Source: Chloroflexota bacterium (GTDB lineage: Bacteria > Chloroflexota > Limnocylindria > Limnocylindrales > CSP1-4). Taken from it: a stretch of 10,199 nucleotides of DNA. Where the stretch lies: the NCBI GenBank assembly GCA_027346765.1, contig DAIERN010000031.1:1-10199 (forward strand), given 5' to 3'. The translations under genes were made by a program, and so were the position numbers. This document shows positions 1-6,281 of the stretch, piece after piece. The first letter of the stretch is position 1. Each line of letters starts with the position of its first letter. The notes under the pieces were generated by a model. The model was not told the DNA's origin. It ran no database searches and saw only the letters and a program-made list of their open reading frames with translations.

Positions 1-157
1 CGAGCGAGCGCATCGGCGAGGGTGCCGGCGACGCGGCGCCGGCCGGCGCCGCGATCGCCTCCGGCTCGCCGGGGCGCGACGCAAGAAACTCCAGCAGCTC
101 ATCGACGCGGGACACCTCGGCCGCGTCGCGCGCCGCGTCAGCCAGGCGGACGCGCAT
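1..157 (-). CDS. Partial hypothetical protein, N-terminus only
   Basis: An open frame of 52 codons without a stop starts at the ATG at 157-155 and runs off the left edge of the window. Its ATG overlaps the TGA of the UPF0173 hydrolase gene (TGATG), the usual arrangement for translational coupling, so it is probably the next gene of the same transcript. The visible product begins MRVRLADAARDAAEVSRVDE, continues with a short Leu/Glu-rich segment (LLEFLAS) and then becomes rich in Ala, Pro and Gly. The first 30 residues could form an amphipathic helix and the rest looks like a flexible linker. I do not recognise a family. A plus-strand frame at 22-207 overlaps it but is Arg/Pro-rich and looks like a shadow. 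Confidence rests on the start overlap and the absence of stops. Confidence 0.5.
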   Translation of the reverse strand, partial: MRVRLADAARDAAEVSRVDELLEFLASRPGEPEAIAAPAGAASPAPSPMRSL

Positions 158-936
158 CAATAGAGCGCGGTCTCGACACCCCGCTCGGGCGCGATTACCT
201 CGACTGAGGCGCCCAGCTTGCCGAGCTCGCTGCGCAGCTCGTCGGGCGTGCCCGCCAGGATGGGGAACGTGCCGTAGTGGATGGGCACAACGGCCTTGAC
301 GCCAAGGAGCTGGGCGGCGCGGGCGGCGCCGGCGGGTCCCATGGTGTAGTGGCCGCCCGTGGGCAGGAAGGCCACGTCGGGCGCATGCATCTCGCGAATG
401 AGCGCCATGTCGCCGAACAGGTCCGTGTCGCCGGCGTAGTAGACGCATTTGCCGTCCTCGAGCCGGAGCACGAAGCCGACCGGCTCGCCCAGGTAGAGCG
501 GACCCTCGGACGTTCTGGCCCAGCCGGTCATCGGCTCACCGGATGCCAGCCAGTCCCCGGCCGAGTGGTCAGCGTGGGTCATCGTCACCGCCAGGCCGCG
601 CGTCGCGACCGAGCCGCCCTTGTTCATGCCGATGATCTCGACGCCGGCGTCACCCAGCTGTGTCTCGAGCCACAGCGACAGCTCGTGGATGCACGGCCAG
701 GCCGGCTCGGTGCGCCGCGCGATGCTCAGCGCATCCGCCTTTGAAACCTGGCGCGGCGCCGAGCCGATGTGGTCGAAGTGGCCGTGCGATACGAGCATGA
801 TGTCGCACTGCCCGAGGTCGGCCGCGGCGCGCGGCGAGGTTGGATTGCCCAACCACGGGTCGAACAGCACGACCTTGTCCCCCGGCGTGCGCAGCTCGAC
901 GGCTGAGTGGCCGAACCAGGTGAAGCGCGCACTCAT
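157..936 (-). CDS. UPF0173 family metal-dependent hydrolase (MBL fold)
   Basis: A 259-residue metallo-beta-lactamase-fold hydrolase of the UPF0173 type, related to UlaG-like lactonases. Visible features in order: an N-terminal strand with FGHSAVEL (His10), the DPWLGNP segment (residues 26-32), the HxHxDH motif SHGHFDHIG with His51, His53, Asp55 and His56, HADH at 121-124, the AGDTDLFGDM metal-ligand segment with Asp170, GGHYTMGP (His196) and PIHYGTFP (His220). These supply the two-metal site, so the enzyme is probably active; its substrate is unknown. Most UPF0173 proteins are near 230 residues. The extra length lies between the HxHxDH motif and the GMNKGG segment. The start ATG at 936-934 has GAGAGGG seven bases upstream. 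It is divergent from the SPFH gene and overlaps the next minus-strand gene by one base. No signal peptide, so cytoplasmic. Confidence 0.9.
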   Translation of the reverse strand: MSARFTWFGHSAVELRTPGDKVVLFDPWLGNPTSPRAAADLGQCDIMLVSHGHFDHIGSAPRQVSKADALSIARRTEPAWPCIHELSLWLETQLGDAGVEIIGMNKGGSVATRGLAVTMTHADHSAGDWLASGEPMTGWARTSEGPLYLGEPVGFVLRLEDGKCVYYAGDTDLFGDMALIREMHAPDVAFLPTGGHYTMGPAGAARAAQLLGVKAVVPIHYGTFPILAGTPDELRSELGKLGASVEVIAPERGVETALY

Positions 937-989
937 CGATGGGCCCTCTCTACGCTCAGCGGAAGTTGCCCTAATTCTGGCGCGCTGCG

Positions 990-1019
990 TTCAAGGTGCA
1001 ATAGCGAGCCGCGTAAGAT
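990..1019 (+). promoter_or_regulatory. Weak candidate promoter for the SPFH-MBL pair
   Basis: In the 114-bp divergent gap, TTCAAG (990-995) and TAAGAT (1014-1019) are separated by 18 bp and would start a transcript about 25 nt before the GTG of the SPFH gene. The match to the sigma-70 consensus is 3/6 and 4/6, so this is only a candidate. The same gap must also hold the promoter of the UPF0173 gene, for which I see no clear match. Confidence 0.25.
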
Positions 1020-1050
1020 CGGCGCGTCGTCACTGTCATAGGAGGTTGAG

Positions 1051-2064
1051 GTGGATTTCCTGCCGGCGATTTTTCTCGTCCTGCTGATCGTCTGCGCCAT
1101 CGGCGCGATTCTCGTAACGACCGTGCCCGACCAGCGCGCCCATCAGCTGCAGCTCCAGAGCCGTCGCTTTGGCGCCGACGCCAACGGCCAGGAGGTCAAG
1201 GTGCGTTATCCGTTCCGACGCACGCTCATCGCCGGCGTATTCGGCTTCTTCGTCCTGTGGATCCTGTCCCTGGGCGTGATCATCGTGCCCGCCGGCTTTG
1301 TCGGTGTCGTGCGCTTCCTGGGCCAGGTCCAGCCCAACGTCCTTTATCCGGGCGCCAGCTGGGTCATCCCGTTCGTCAACAGCGTCGAAGAGGTCGACAC
1401 CCGCGTTCAGCCGCACAACTTCCAGCAGCTGACGGCGGCGACCTCGGAGAACCTCCAGGTCACAGTGACGGGCACGATGAACTACCACCTCGACCCGGCG
1501 TTCGCGGGCCAGCTGATCCAGAACGTGGGCACCGACTTCGCGAGCAAGATCATTGATCCGGCCTTCAGCGATTACATCAAGCAGGTCACGCCGGCGTATT
1601 CCGCGGATAGCAACAGCCCGACCTTCATCCTCAACAAGCGCGATGAGATTCGCCAGCTCACCAAGAACCAGCTGGGCGAGAACCTGGCCCGGTACCACAT
1701 CATCGTGGACGACATCTACATCGTGGACATCGGCTACCCGCAGGCCTACAACGACGCCATTACGAGCAAGCAGGTCGAGCAGCAGAACGTCCAGCGCGAG
1801 CAGCAGATCCTCGAGCAGCGGCGCATCCAGGCGCAGCAGCTGGTGGTGACCGCGCAGGGCCAGGCGGACGCGAACCGCGAGACCGCGGCTGGCCAGGCGG
1901 ACGCCAACGCTTCGATCAACGGCTCTCTGACCGATCAGCTCATCCGCTGGCAGGCGATCCAGAAGCTGAACCCCAACGTTCAGATCATGCTGTTGCCGGA
2001 GGGCAACCAGTTCATCCTGCCGCTGCCCTCGCTCCAGCCGGTGACGCCAAGCCCGGCGCCGTGA
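1051..2064 (+). CDS. SPFH/band 7 domain membrane protein (prohibitin/stomatin-like)
   Basis: A 337-residue membrane-anchored SPFH protein. Residues 4-25 and 58-80 are hydrophobic membrane segments separated by a polar stretch. The SPFH domain follows (about 80-235), with the typical entry VPAGFVGVVRFLG, the GASWVIPFVNSVEEVDTR segment (101-118) and the ENLQVTVTGTMNYHLD strands (133-148). Residues 239-290 are rich in Gln, Glu, Arg and Ala (VEQQNVQREQQILEQRR) and should form the coiled coil that drives oligomerisation in this superfamily. The last 20 residues are proline-rich. Known relatives form ring or raft-like membrane scaffolds and modulate proteases or membrane order; the exact role here is unknown. 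The start is GTG at 1051, with GGAGG at 1041-1045 and 5 nt spacing. It ends 25 nt before the MBL-fold gene, so the two are probably cotranscribed. Confidence 0.9.
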   Translation: MDFLPAIFLVLLIVCAIGAILVTTVPDQRAHQLQLQSRRFGADANGQEVKVRYPFRRTLIAGVFGFFVLWILSLGVIIVPAGFVGVVRFLGQVQPNVLYPGASWVIPFVNSVEEVDTRVQPHNFQQLTAATSENLQVTVTGTMNYHLDPAFAGQLIQNVGTDFASKIIDPAFSDYIKQVTPAYSADSNSPTFILNKRDEIRQLTKNQLGENLARYHIIVDDIYIVDIGYPQAYNDAITSKQVEQQNVQREQQILEQRRIQAQQLVVTAQGQADANRETAAGQADANASINGSLTDQLIRWQAIQKLNPNVQIMLLPEGNQFILPLPSLQPVTPSPAP

Positions 2065-2089
2065 CGCGCGTGGGCCGGGACGGCAGCGC

Positions 2090-2728
2090 GTGAAGCTGCT
2101 GACGCGCGTCGTCGGGCCGATCGCGACGAACCTGTACGTGCTGGGTGACGAGTCCAGCGGCGAGGCAATCGCGATCGACACGGCGACGCCGTGCGTCGAG
2201 TGGCTCACGGCAACCTTGGCGGAGCGCGGCTGGCGCCTGAAGCTCATCGTCAGCACGCACCGCCACTGGGATCACATCGGCGACAACGCGGCAGCGAGCG
2301 CGGCCACCGGCGCACAGGTTGCCGCGCACAGCGCCGATCGCCACGGGCTGGAGCATCCGTCGGGCCACATGGCGCCGTTCCCGATTCCGCCGTCCGCGCC
2401 TGCGATCGACCTGGCCGAGGGATCGCACATCCGGTTCGGTGAGATCACGCTCGAGGTGCTGCACACGCCTGGCCACACGGAGGGCTCGGTCTGCCTGCTG
2501 GCCGCCTCTGAGCGACTGCTGCTGACCGGTGACACGCTCTTTGCGCAGGGGTGGGGGAGGACCGACCTCGAGGGCGGCTCCGAAGAGCAGATGGTCGATT
2601 CTCTCAGCCGACTATCCGGCTTGGACGACGACCTCAAGCTGCTGCCTGGCCACGGCCGGCAGACGATGCTCGTCGATGAGCGAGGCTGGCTCGAACAGGT
2701 GAAGCGGACGCGGCTGCTTCCGTTCTAG
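2090..2728 (+). CDS. MBL-fold hydrolase, glyoxalase II-like
   Basis: A 212-residue metallo-beta-lactamase-fold enzyme of the glyoxalase II-like group. Motifs: THRHWDH (His57, His59, Asp61, His62), HTPGHTEGS with His125 and His129, LLTGDTLF with Asp148, and LLPGHGRQT with His188. The full set of dinuclear metal ligands is present. The usual GWGRTDL segment follows the third ligand (154-160). The protein is shorter than true glyoxalase II (about 250 residues) and lacks its C-terminal substrate-binding domain, so it is better called a generic hydrolase of that clan; thioester or sulfur-compound substrates are possible but not shown. The start is GTG at 2090, the only good in-frame choice after the SPFH stop, with a weak GGGA upstream. 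It is the second gene of the SPFH pair. No signal peptide. Confidence 0.88.
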   Translation: MKLLTRVVGPIATNLYVLGDESSGEAIAIDTATPCVEWLTATLAERGWRLKLIVSTHRHWDHIGDNAAASAATGAQVAAHSADRHGLEHPSGHMAPFPIPPSAPAIDLAEGSHIRFGEITLEVLHTPGHTEGSVCLLAASERLLLTGDTLFAQGWGRTDLEGGSEEQMVDSLSRLSGLDDDLKLLPGHGRQTMLVDERGWLEQVKRTRLLPF

Positions 2729-2747
2729 TCCGCGGTTCGCCTAGAGA

Positions 2748-2884
2748 TGTGTCATCTGGACGGCATCCGTCCAGCGTTCCGGGCCGCAGCCCGATTCTTG
2801 CGTCAGCTGGACCAGCTGCCGCCAACTGACGCAACTTTCAGCCGTCGAGCGAAAACGCTGGACGCATTCGGGCCATTTGACACA
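2748..2884. repeat. 137-bp imperfect palindrome built from a repeated 12-mer
   Basis: The element has a single centre of symmetry at 2816. The 12-mer TGYGTCANNTGG occurs on the plus strand at 2748-2759 and 2799-2810, and inverted at 2822-2833 and 2873-2884. Both pairs are symmetric about 2816, and the two copies in each arm start exactly 51 bp apart. The outer arms match at 25 of 31 positions, including CGTCCAGCGTT. The inner arms share TTGCGTCAG (2798-2806) with CTGACGCAA (2826-2834). A fifth copy lies outside at 2893-2904 (minus orientation). No T-run follows, so it is not a standard terminator. It could be a REPIN/MITE-like element or a multi-site operator. A 75-codon plus-strand frame (2747-2974) crosses it and is probably spurious. 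Confidence 0.75.
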
Positions 2885-2892
2885 AGCTGGCA

Positions 2893-2904
2893 CCATCTGA
2901 CGCA
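2893..2904 (-). repeat. Fifth, outlying copy of the TGYGTCANNTGG repeat
   Basis: Plus-strand CCATCTGACGCA is the reverse complement of TGCGTCAGATGG. It lies 8 bp beyond the right end of the 137-bp palindrome and has no mirror copy on the left, so the array is asymmetric. It could be the remnant of a further repeat unit whose partner was lost. Confidence 0.55.
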
Positions 2905-2990
2905 GGTCGGCAACTTGATGCGCCTTGCGTTTCGGGCGTGGCAGGCAACGGACCGGGCCAACCGGGCGATCTAGTCACCTTCCGACAGGA

Positions 2991-3164
2991 TCAATTCAAG
3001 CCACTTTTCAGCTTCGCGGTCCAGTCGTGGACGGTGCCACCGGGCTCGACTTGCCGCAGCGGCAGGCCCGCCCAGCGCGGAAACTGTTCATCAACCAGGC
3101 GACGCACCAGATACTCATCGATCAAGAACTCGTCGACGTGCATCCGTGCCGCAGCGCCTGACAT
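2991..3164 (-). pseudogene. Aminoglycoside phosphotransferase-like gene, N-terminal remnant
   Basis: A 57-codon frame starts with ATG at 3164-3162, 3 nt after the GNAT gene's stop. Residues 8-45 (beginning MHVDEFLIDEYLVRRLVDEQ and including FPRWAGLPLRQVEPGGT) resemble, from my knowledge of the family, the extreme N-terminus of aminoglycoside phosphotransferase-family kinases, which run to about 300 residues. After GGTV the resemblance stops, and the frame ends 12 residues later (HDWTAKLKSGLN). The nucleotide-binding lysine, the HGD catalytic loop and the DxD motif are all absent, so no kinase can be made. In another frame, the same DNA reads LDREAEKWLELILSEGD before a stop at about 2973, which could be the end of a different gene fused by deletion. 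The remnant sits beside the palindromic repeat. A short functional protein is not excluded but is less likely. Confidence 0.55.
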
Positions 3165-3167
3165 TGC

Positions 3168-4194
3168 TTAGATCTCGAATGGCTTGCGCCATGCGGTCGA
3201 GCGCTCCGCGATGACAAAGCCCACGCTCTCGTAGACGCGCACCGCGCCCGTCGGGTTGGTGGCATCGACGCCCAGGATCCCGGTGTCGTAGCCACGTCCC
3301 TTGAGGAGCTTGAGCGATGCGGTCACGGCCGCGTGCGCGACCCCGCGCCGGCGGTACTCACGCATGGTGAAAACGCTGTGCAGCCAACCGCGGTTGACGC
3401 CCAGCTGCTCGTTCTCTTCCTTCGAAACGGCGTTGATCGACGCACCCGCGACCTTCTCGCCGTCGAACAGCACCACCCACAGGCTGGTGTCGAAGTCAGG
3501 CCGTGAGATCCAGCGCTGGTACGACTCCTCGGAGTCCTCGAAGCCGCCCCAATGGTCCCTGAAGGCCTCGACGTCGGCCTGCCAGATCTTGCGGTACTCG
3601 TCGGGCCGGACCGGTCGGATCTCGAGCCCATCCGGGACGACAACGTCGGGGATCGGCTCGTTCAGGTCACGCGTCATCTCGTAGAAATGGCGCACCTTCT
3701 CGAAGCCGTTCTCCTCCAGCACCTTGGTGGCTGCGGCCTGGCGGTCGGAGTTCCAGCTGCCGAAAACTCGCGGCAGGCTGGTGCCGTGGGCCCTGCGCGA
3801 GCTCGCGCAGCTTCTGCTGGTTGTGGCGAATCAGCGCCGTGCCGATGCCCATGTTGCGCCACTCCGGCACCACCGCGCCACCCATGCGGTACTCGCGGTA
3901 GACCGGTTCCAGCGTCGTGTCGACCCATGAGCGATCGGCCTGGGCGACGGGCACGCCATCGATCTCGGCGATCGTCACGTCGCGCGTCGCGTCGAAGTTC
4001 TCGCTGGGATTCGAGTACCACGCGCCAACATGGCCGGCGTCCTCGCGGAACGGCACGCCATCTGCCTCGAGCTCGCGGTTGATGATGTCGACGATGACCG
4101 GAATGTCAGCCACCCCGGCATACGGGCGCAGGGTGAGCCCAGGCGGGGCCGTCCGCGTCTCGCTCGTGACGAGCGTCTCATTCAAAGCATTCAT
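3168..4194 (-). pseudogene. Tandem GNAT acetyltransferase, split by a 1-nt frameshift
   Basis: Two GNAT domains lie in different frames that join into one 341-residue protein if one base is removed. The first half starts at ATG 4194 (MNALNETLVTSETRTAPPGL) and carries the acetyl-CoA loop VVPEWRNMGIGTALIRHNQQ (109-128). The frame then switches at minus-strand CAGGGCCC (plus 3788-3793). Removing one G gives RELAQAHGTSLPRVFGSWNS and runs into the second half, which ends at 3168. The second domain has REYRRRGVAHAAVTASLKLL and NPTGAVRVYESVGF, both canonical GNAT motifs. The total length of 1027 nt is 3 x 342 + 1, as expected for a single inserted base. Tandem GNATs include mycothiol synthase and antibiotic acetyltransferases; the substrate here is unknown. 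The start lies 4 nt after the permease stop, so it is cotranscribed with the ABC genes. Either a real mutation or an assembly error in a GC run. Confidence 0.85.
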
Positions 4195-4198
4195 GTCC

Positions 4199-4999
4199 TT
4201 ATCCAACTCTCTTGAGCTTGCCGGTCCGCTTGGCGTAACGCTCGGCCCAGCCGAACACGAACACGCCCAACGGGATGAACACAACGGCCATCACGGCCAG
4301 GGGCAGGAGGTGGCCGCCCATCGCGGTCACCGGCGCACCGTCGATCAGTGCCTGGCGGACACCGTCGAGGATGTACGTCGCCGGCGAGAAGGCGGCCACG
4401 ACCTGCATCGGTGCGGGCAGGATGGTGACGCTGTAGTAGACGCCGCTGATGAGCAGCAGCAACGACTGGATGACGAACACCATCTGGTCGCCCCGCTCGA
4501 CCCAGATGAGCGGCAGGGTCGCGGCCATCATGCCGATGCCGATGATCGACAGCGAGCCGACCAGCATGAGCACAGTTGCCGTCAGGAAGTCGGCGTGCGA
4601 CAGGTCAATACCGAAGAACAGCACGAGCACCGTCAGCACGACGGCGGTATGGATCAGGCCCCACATGATCGCGAACACAGTCGAGCCCAGGAGCTGCGAC
4701 ACGCGCCGTACCGGCGCCATCATGGTGTACTCCAGTGTGCCCTCCCAGCGCTCCCAGCTGATCTGCTCGGCGATGATCGAGAACACGACGCTCAGGTAGT
4801 TCCAGAAGGTCGCGCCAATCATCAGCGACAGAATCAGGCGCGCTGAATTCTGGTCGCGGCCGATCAGGGTGACGGCCAGCGCGCCGGCGACCGAGTAGAC
4901 CATGAAGGCCACTTCCCAGCCCCAGTAGCGCTTCGTCAGGTTGAAGTTGCGCTCGACGAAGGCGAACGATGCGCGGAACTCGCGCGTCAGGACGGTCAT
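4199..4999 (-). CDS. ABC-2 type transporter permease
   Basis: A 266-residue membrane protein of the ABC-2 family, the membrane half of an exporter. About six hydrophobic segments are visible, beginning with WGWEVAFMVYSVAGALAVTL. The family-typical cytosolic helix ERWEGTLEYTMMAP follows the second segment (about 81-94), and the C-terminal signature reads SGVYYSVTILPAPMQ with SPATYILDGVRQALIDG. It probably works as a homodimer with the ATPase encoded upstream, because only one permease gene is present. Start ATG at 4999-4997 with AGGA eight bases upstream. Unlike most ABC-2 pairs, it is separated from its ATPase by about 370 bp holding a small ORF and several hairpins. The GNAT gene follows after 4 nt. 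The substrate is unknown; related DrrAB-like exporters move drugs, lipids or polysaccharides. Confidence 0.9.
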   Translation of the reverse strand: MTVLTREFRASFAFVERNFNLTKRYWGWEVAFMVYSVAGALAVTLIGRDQNSARLILSLMIGATFWNYLSVVFSIIAEQISWERWEGTLEYTMMAPVRRVSQLLGSTVFAIMWGLIHTAVVLTVLVLFFGIDLSHADFLTATVLMLVGSLSIIGIGMMAATLPLIWVERGDQMVFVIQSLLLLISGVYYSVTILPAPMQVVAAFSPATYILDGVRQALIDGAPVTAMGGHLLPLAVMAVVFIPLGVFVFGWAERYAKRTGKLKRVG

Positions 5000-5028
5000 C
5001 GGACTGTTCCTTTGTCAGTGGTTGGGGT

Positions 5029-5055
5029 GGGCTCGCTCTTACTTAGAGCGAGCCC
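5029..5055 (-). promoter_or_regulatory. 11-bp perfect hairpin straddling the small ORF's stop codon
   Basis: GGGCTCGCTCT (5029-5039) and AGAGCGAGCCC (5045-5055) form a perfect 11-bp stem with a 5-nt loop. The TAA of the small ORF (5041-5039) lies at the loop. No U-run follows on either strand, so it is unlikely to be an efficient intrinsic terminator. Sited between the small ORF and the permease (29 nt before its ATG), it could slow RNA decay, form a processing site, or tune permease translation according to whether ribosomes reach the stop. Confidence 0.6.
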
Positions 5056-5233
5056 ATTGACGGGTTCGGTCGGCGGCCAGGCGGCTGCCGATCCGGATCA
5101 TCGAACGGCCGACAGCGCGGCGGATGCGCCGCGGCGGCTGGCCGGCTGCGACGAGTCGCCGCCGACGCACCGATTCGCGTTCCTCGCCCCGGCGCTGCCG
5201 ATCGATCTCAACGTGATATGGGTGGATCAACAT
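5039..5233 (-). CDS. Small basic hypothetical protein between ABC ATPase and permease
   Basis: A 64-residue protein starting MLIHPYHVEIDRQRRGEERE, very rich in Arg (for example SVRRRRLVAAGQPPRRIRRAVG) and ending RTRQWARSK. I do not recognise a named family. Small Arg-rich ORFs of similar layout occur in high-GC genomes, and their role is unknown to me. The main support is the ribosome-binding site: minus-strand AAAGGAGGTGAT (5252-5241) is essentially a full match to the 16S rRNA 3' end, and the ATG at 5233-5231 follows the GGAGG core by 11 nt. It lies 136 nt after the ATPase stop and 39 nt before the permease start, inside the operon. The charge and length suggest nucleic-acid or membrane-surface binding, or a translated regulatory leader for the permease. 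No membrane helix is visible. Confidence 0.6.
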   Translation of the reverse strand: MLIHPYHVEIDRQRRGEERESVRRRRLVAAGQPPRRIRRAVGRSMIRIGSRLAADRTRQWARSK

Positions 5234-5240
5234 CTGGCAA

Positions 5241-5252
5241 ATCACCTCCTTT
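5241..5252 (-). promoter_or_regulatory. Near-perfect Shine-Dalgarno site of the small ORF
   Basis: AAAGGAGGTGAT on the minus strand is complementary to the 16S rRNA 3' tail (which contains ATCACCTCCTTT) along its whole length, far stronger than any other site in the window. It decides the ATG at 5233 as the start, since the in-frame GTG at 5245 lies inside the site itself. Confidence 0.7.
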
Positions 5253-5274
5253 CAATTGGATTTGTCTCCGCAGG

Positions 5275-5327
5275 GCGGCTTGCGAGCCGCTGCTGCGCGC
5301 TTCGCGATCTCCGGCGCGAATCGCGCC
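5275..5327 (-). other. Structured spacer after the ABC ATPase: two GC hairpins
   Basis: The 136-nt gap between the ATPase stop and the small ORF holds two short perfect stems. GGCGCG (5313-5318) pairs with CGCGCC (5322-5327) around an AAT loop and can be extended by flanking GATC sequences. GCGGCT (5275-5280) pairs with AGCCGC (5285-5290) around a 4-nt loop. Neither has a U-run. They may act in mRNA processing or insulate the small ORF's ribosome-binding site. No promoter is evident here. Confidence 0.4.
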
Positions 5328-5369
5328 TGATCTCGCTTCGCTTGCGTTCTTTGTCTTCGCAGGCGCTGC

Positions 5370-6281
5370 CTATTCGTCGTTTTGCTCCTCTTCGTGGTCG
5401 TCGTCGAGCGAGCGACCGGTATGGGCCATGAAGACGTCGTGCAGCGTTGCCGCGCGCGGCGTGCCGTCGGGGCCGACCTGCGGCCCGACGCCTGCCTTCA
5501 GCTCGCTCACCGTCCCCTCGGCGACCAGGCGGCCGTCGTTGAGCAGACCGATGCGCGAACAGAGCCGCTCAGCTTCCTCGAGGTCGTGCGTCGTCAACAC
5601 GATGGTTGCGTCGTGCTGATCCCGGATCTCCTCAATGAACGCCTGCACTTCGAGCTTCGAACGCGGATCCAGTCCTGTCGTCGGCTCGTCGAGCAGGAGT
5701 AGCACCGGGCTTGTCAGGAAGGCACGCGCGATCGCGACCTTCTGCTGCATGCCCCGGCTCATCTGCTCGAGCGGTCGGCCCAGGCGCGACTCGGCAATCC
5801 CCAGCCTGCCTGCGATGCGCACGATTTCGCGCCGGGCGAGCCCGGCATCGACGCCGTACAGCCGCGCGGCGTACATCAGGTTCTCGTTCGGCGACAGCTT
5901 CTTGAAGAAAGCCGCGTCGACGCTCACCCGGTTGATCAGCCGCTTGACCGCCATCTCGTCGCGGACGATGTCGTGGCCAAAGACCGCGACCCGGCCGTGC
6001 TCGACCGTGAGCAGCGTGCTCACCAACCTGATGAAGGTCGACTTGCCGCTGCCGTTGGCGCCCAACAGTCCGTAGATCTCGCCGCGCTCGATGCGGAGCG
6101 AGACGTCGTTGACCGCAACGACCGTCTTGCGCTTCTTGCGCCCGCCGACCTCGAACTTCTTGCTCAGGTGCTCGATGTCAAGCGCTGCCGGTCCGGCGGC
6201 GTGGGGAATCGGCTGCGCGGGAAGCACCGGCTCGGTGGTGGTCGGTTGGCTTCTTGTCGGTGGCGTCTTTGTGATCGCCAT
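5370..6281 (-). CDS. ABC transporter ATP-binding protein (DrrA/CcmA-like)
   Basis: A 303-residue ATPase that should power the ABC-2 permease encoded downstream. Residues 1-32 are Pro/Thr-rich and disordered-looking. The ABC domain follows: Walker A GANGSGKST (74-82), signature MSRGMQQK (174-181, a divergent LSGGQ), Walker B VLLLLDEPT (193-201) with Glu199, D-loop GLD, and the switch His232 in TTHDLEEAERLC. The tail ends in an acidic run (DDDHEEEQNDE). Aligned to relatives, the Q-loop position, normally Gln, appears to be Val121 (NRVSVDAAFFKKLS); this may mark a subfamily rather than loss of function. The start is ATG 6281-6279 with GGAG nine bases upstream, and another GGAG very close to it. 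It is the first full gene of the operon and lies 96 nt downstream of the leader terminator. Confidence 0.93.
   Translation of the reverse strand: MAITKTPPTRSQPTTTEPVLPAQPIPHAAGPAALDIEHLSKKFEVGGRKKRKTVVAVNDVSLRIERGEIYGLLGANGSGKSTFIRLVSTLLTVEHGRVAVFGHDIVRDEMAVKRLINRVSVDAAFFKKLSPNENLMYAARLYGVDAGLARREIVRIAGRLGIAESRLGRPLEQMSRGMQQKVAIARAFLTSPVLLLLDEPTTGLDPRSKLEVQAFIEEIRDQHDATIVLTTHDLEEAERLCSRIGLLNDGRLVAEGTVSELKAGVGPQVGPDGTPRAATLHDVFMAHTGRSLDDDHEEEQNDE

Noticed and set aside
1036..2256. A 406-codon minus-strand open frame opposite the SPFH gene
   Set aside because: It is the antisense shadow of the SPFH coding region. Its low-complexity Leu/Val/Asp/Arg composition comes from the Gln- and Val-rich sense codons.
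2747..2974. 75-codon plus-strand frame across the palindrome
   Set aside because: It spans the whole inverted-repeat element, has no Shine-Dalgarno site, and its sequence is dictated by the repeats.
3917..4846. A 309-codon plus-strand open frame
   Set aside because: It is antisense to the first GNAT domain and the permease; His/Asp/Gln/Arg-rich with no recognisable motif.
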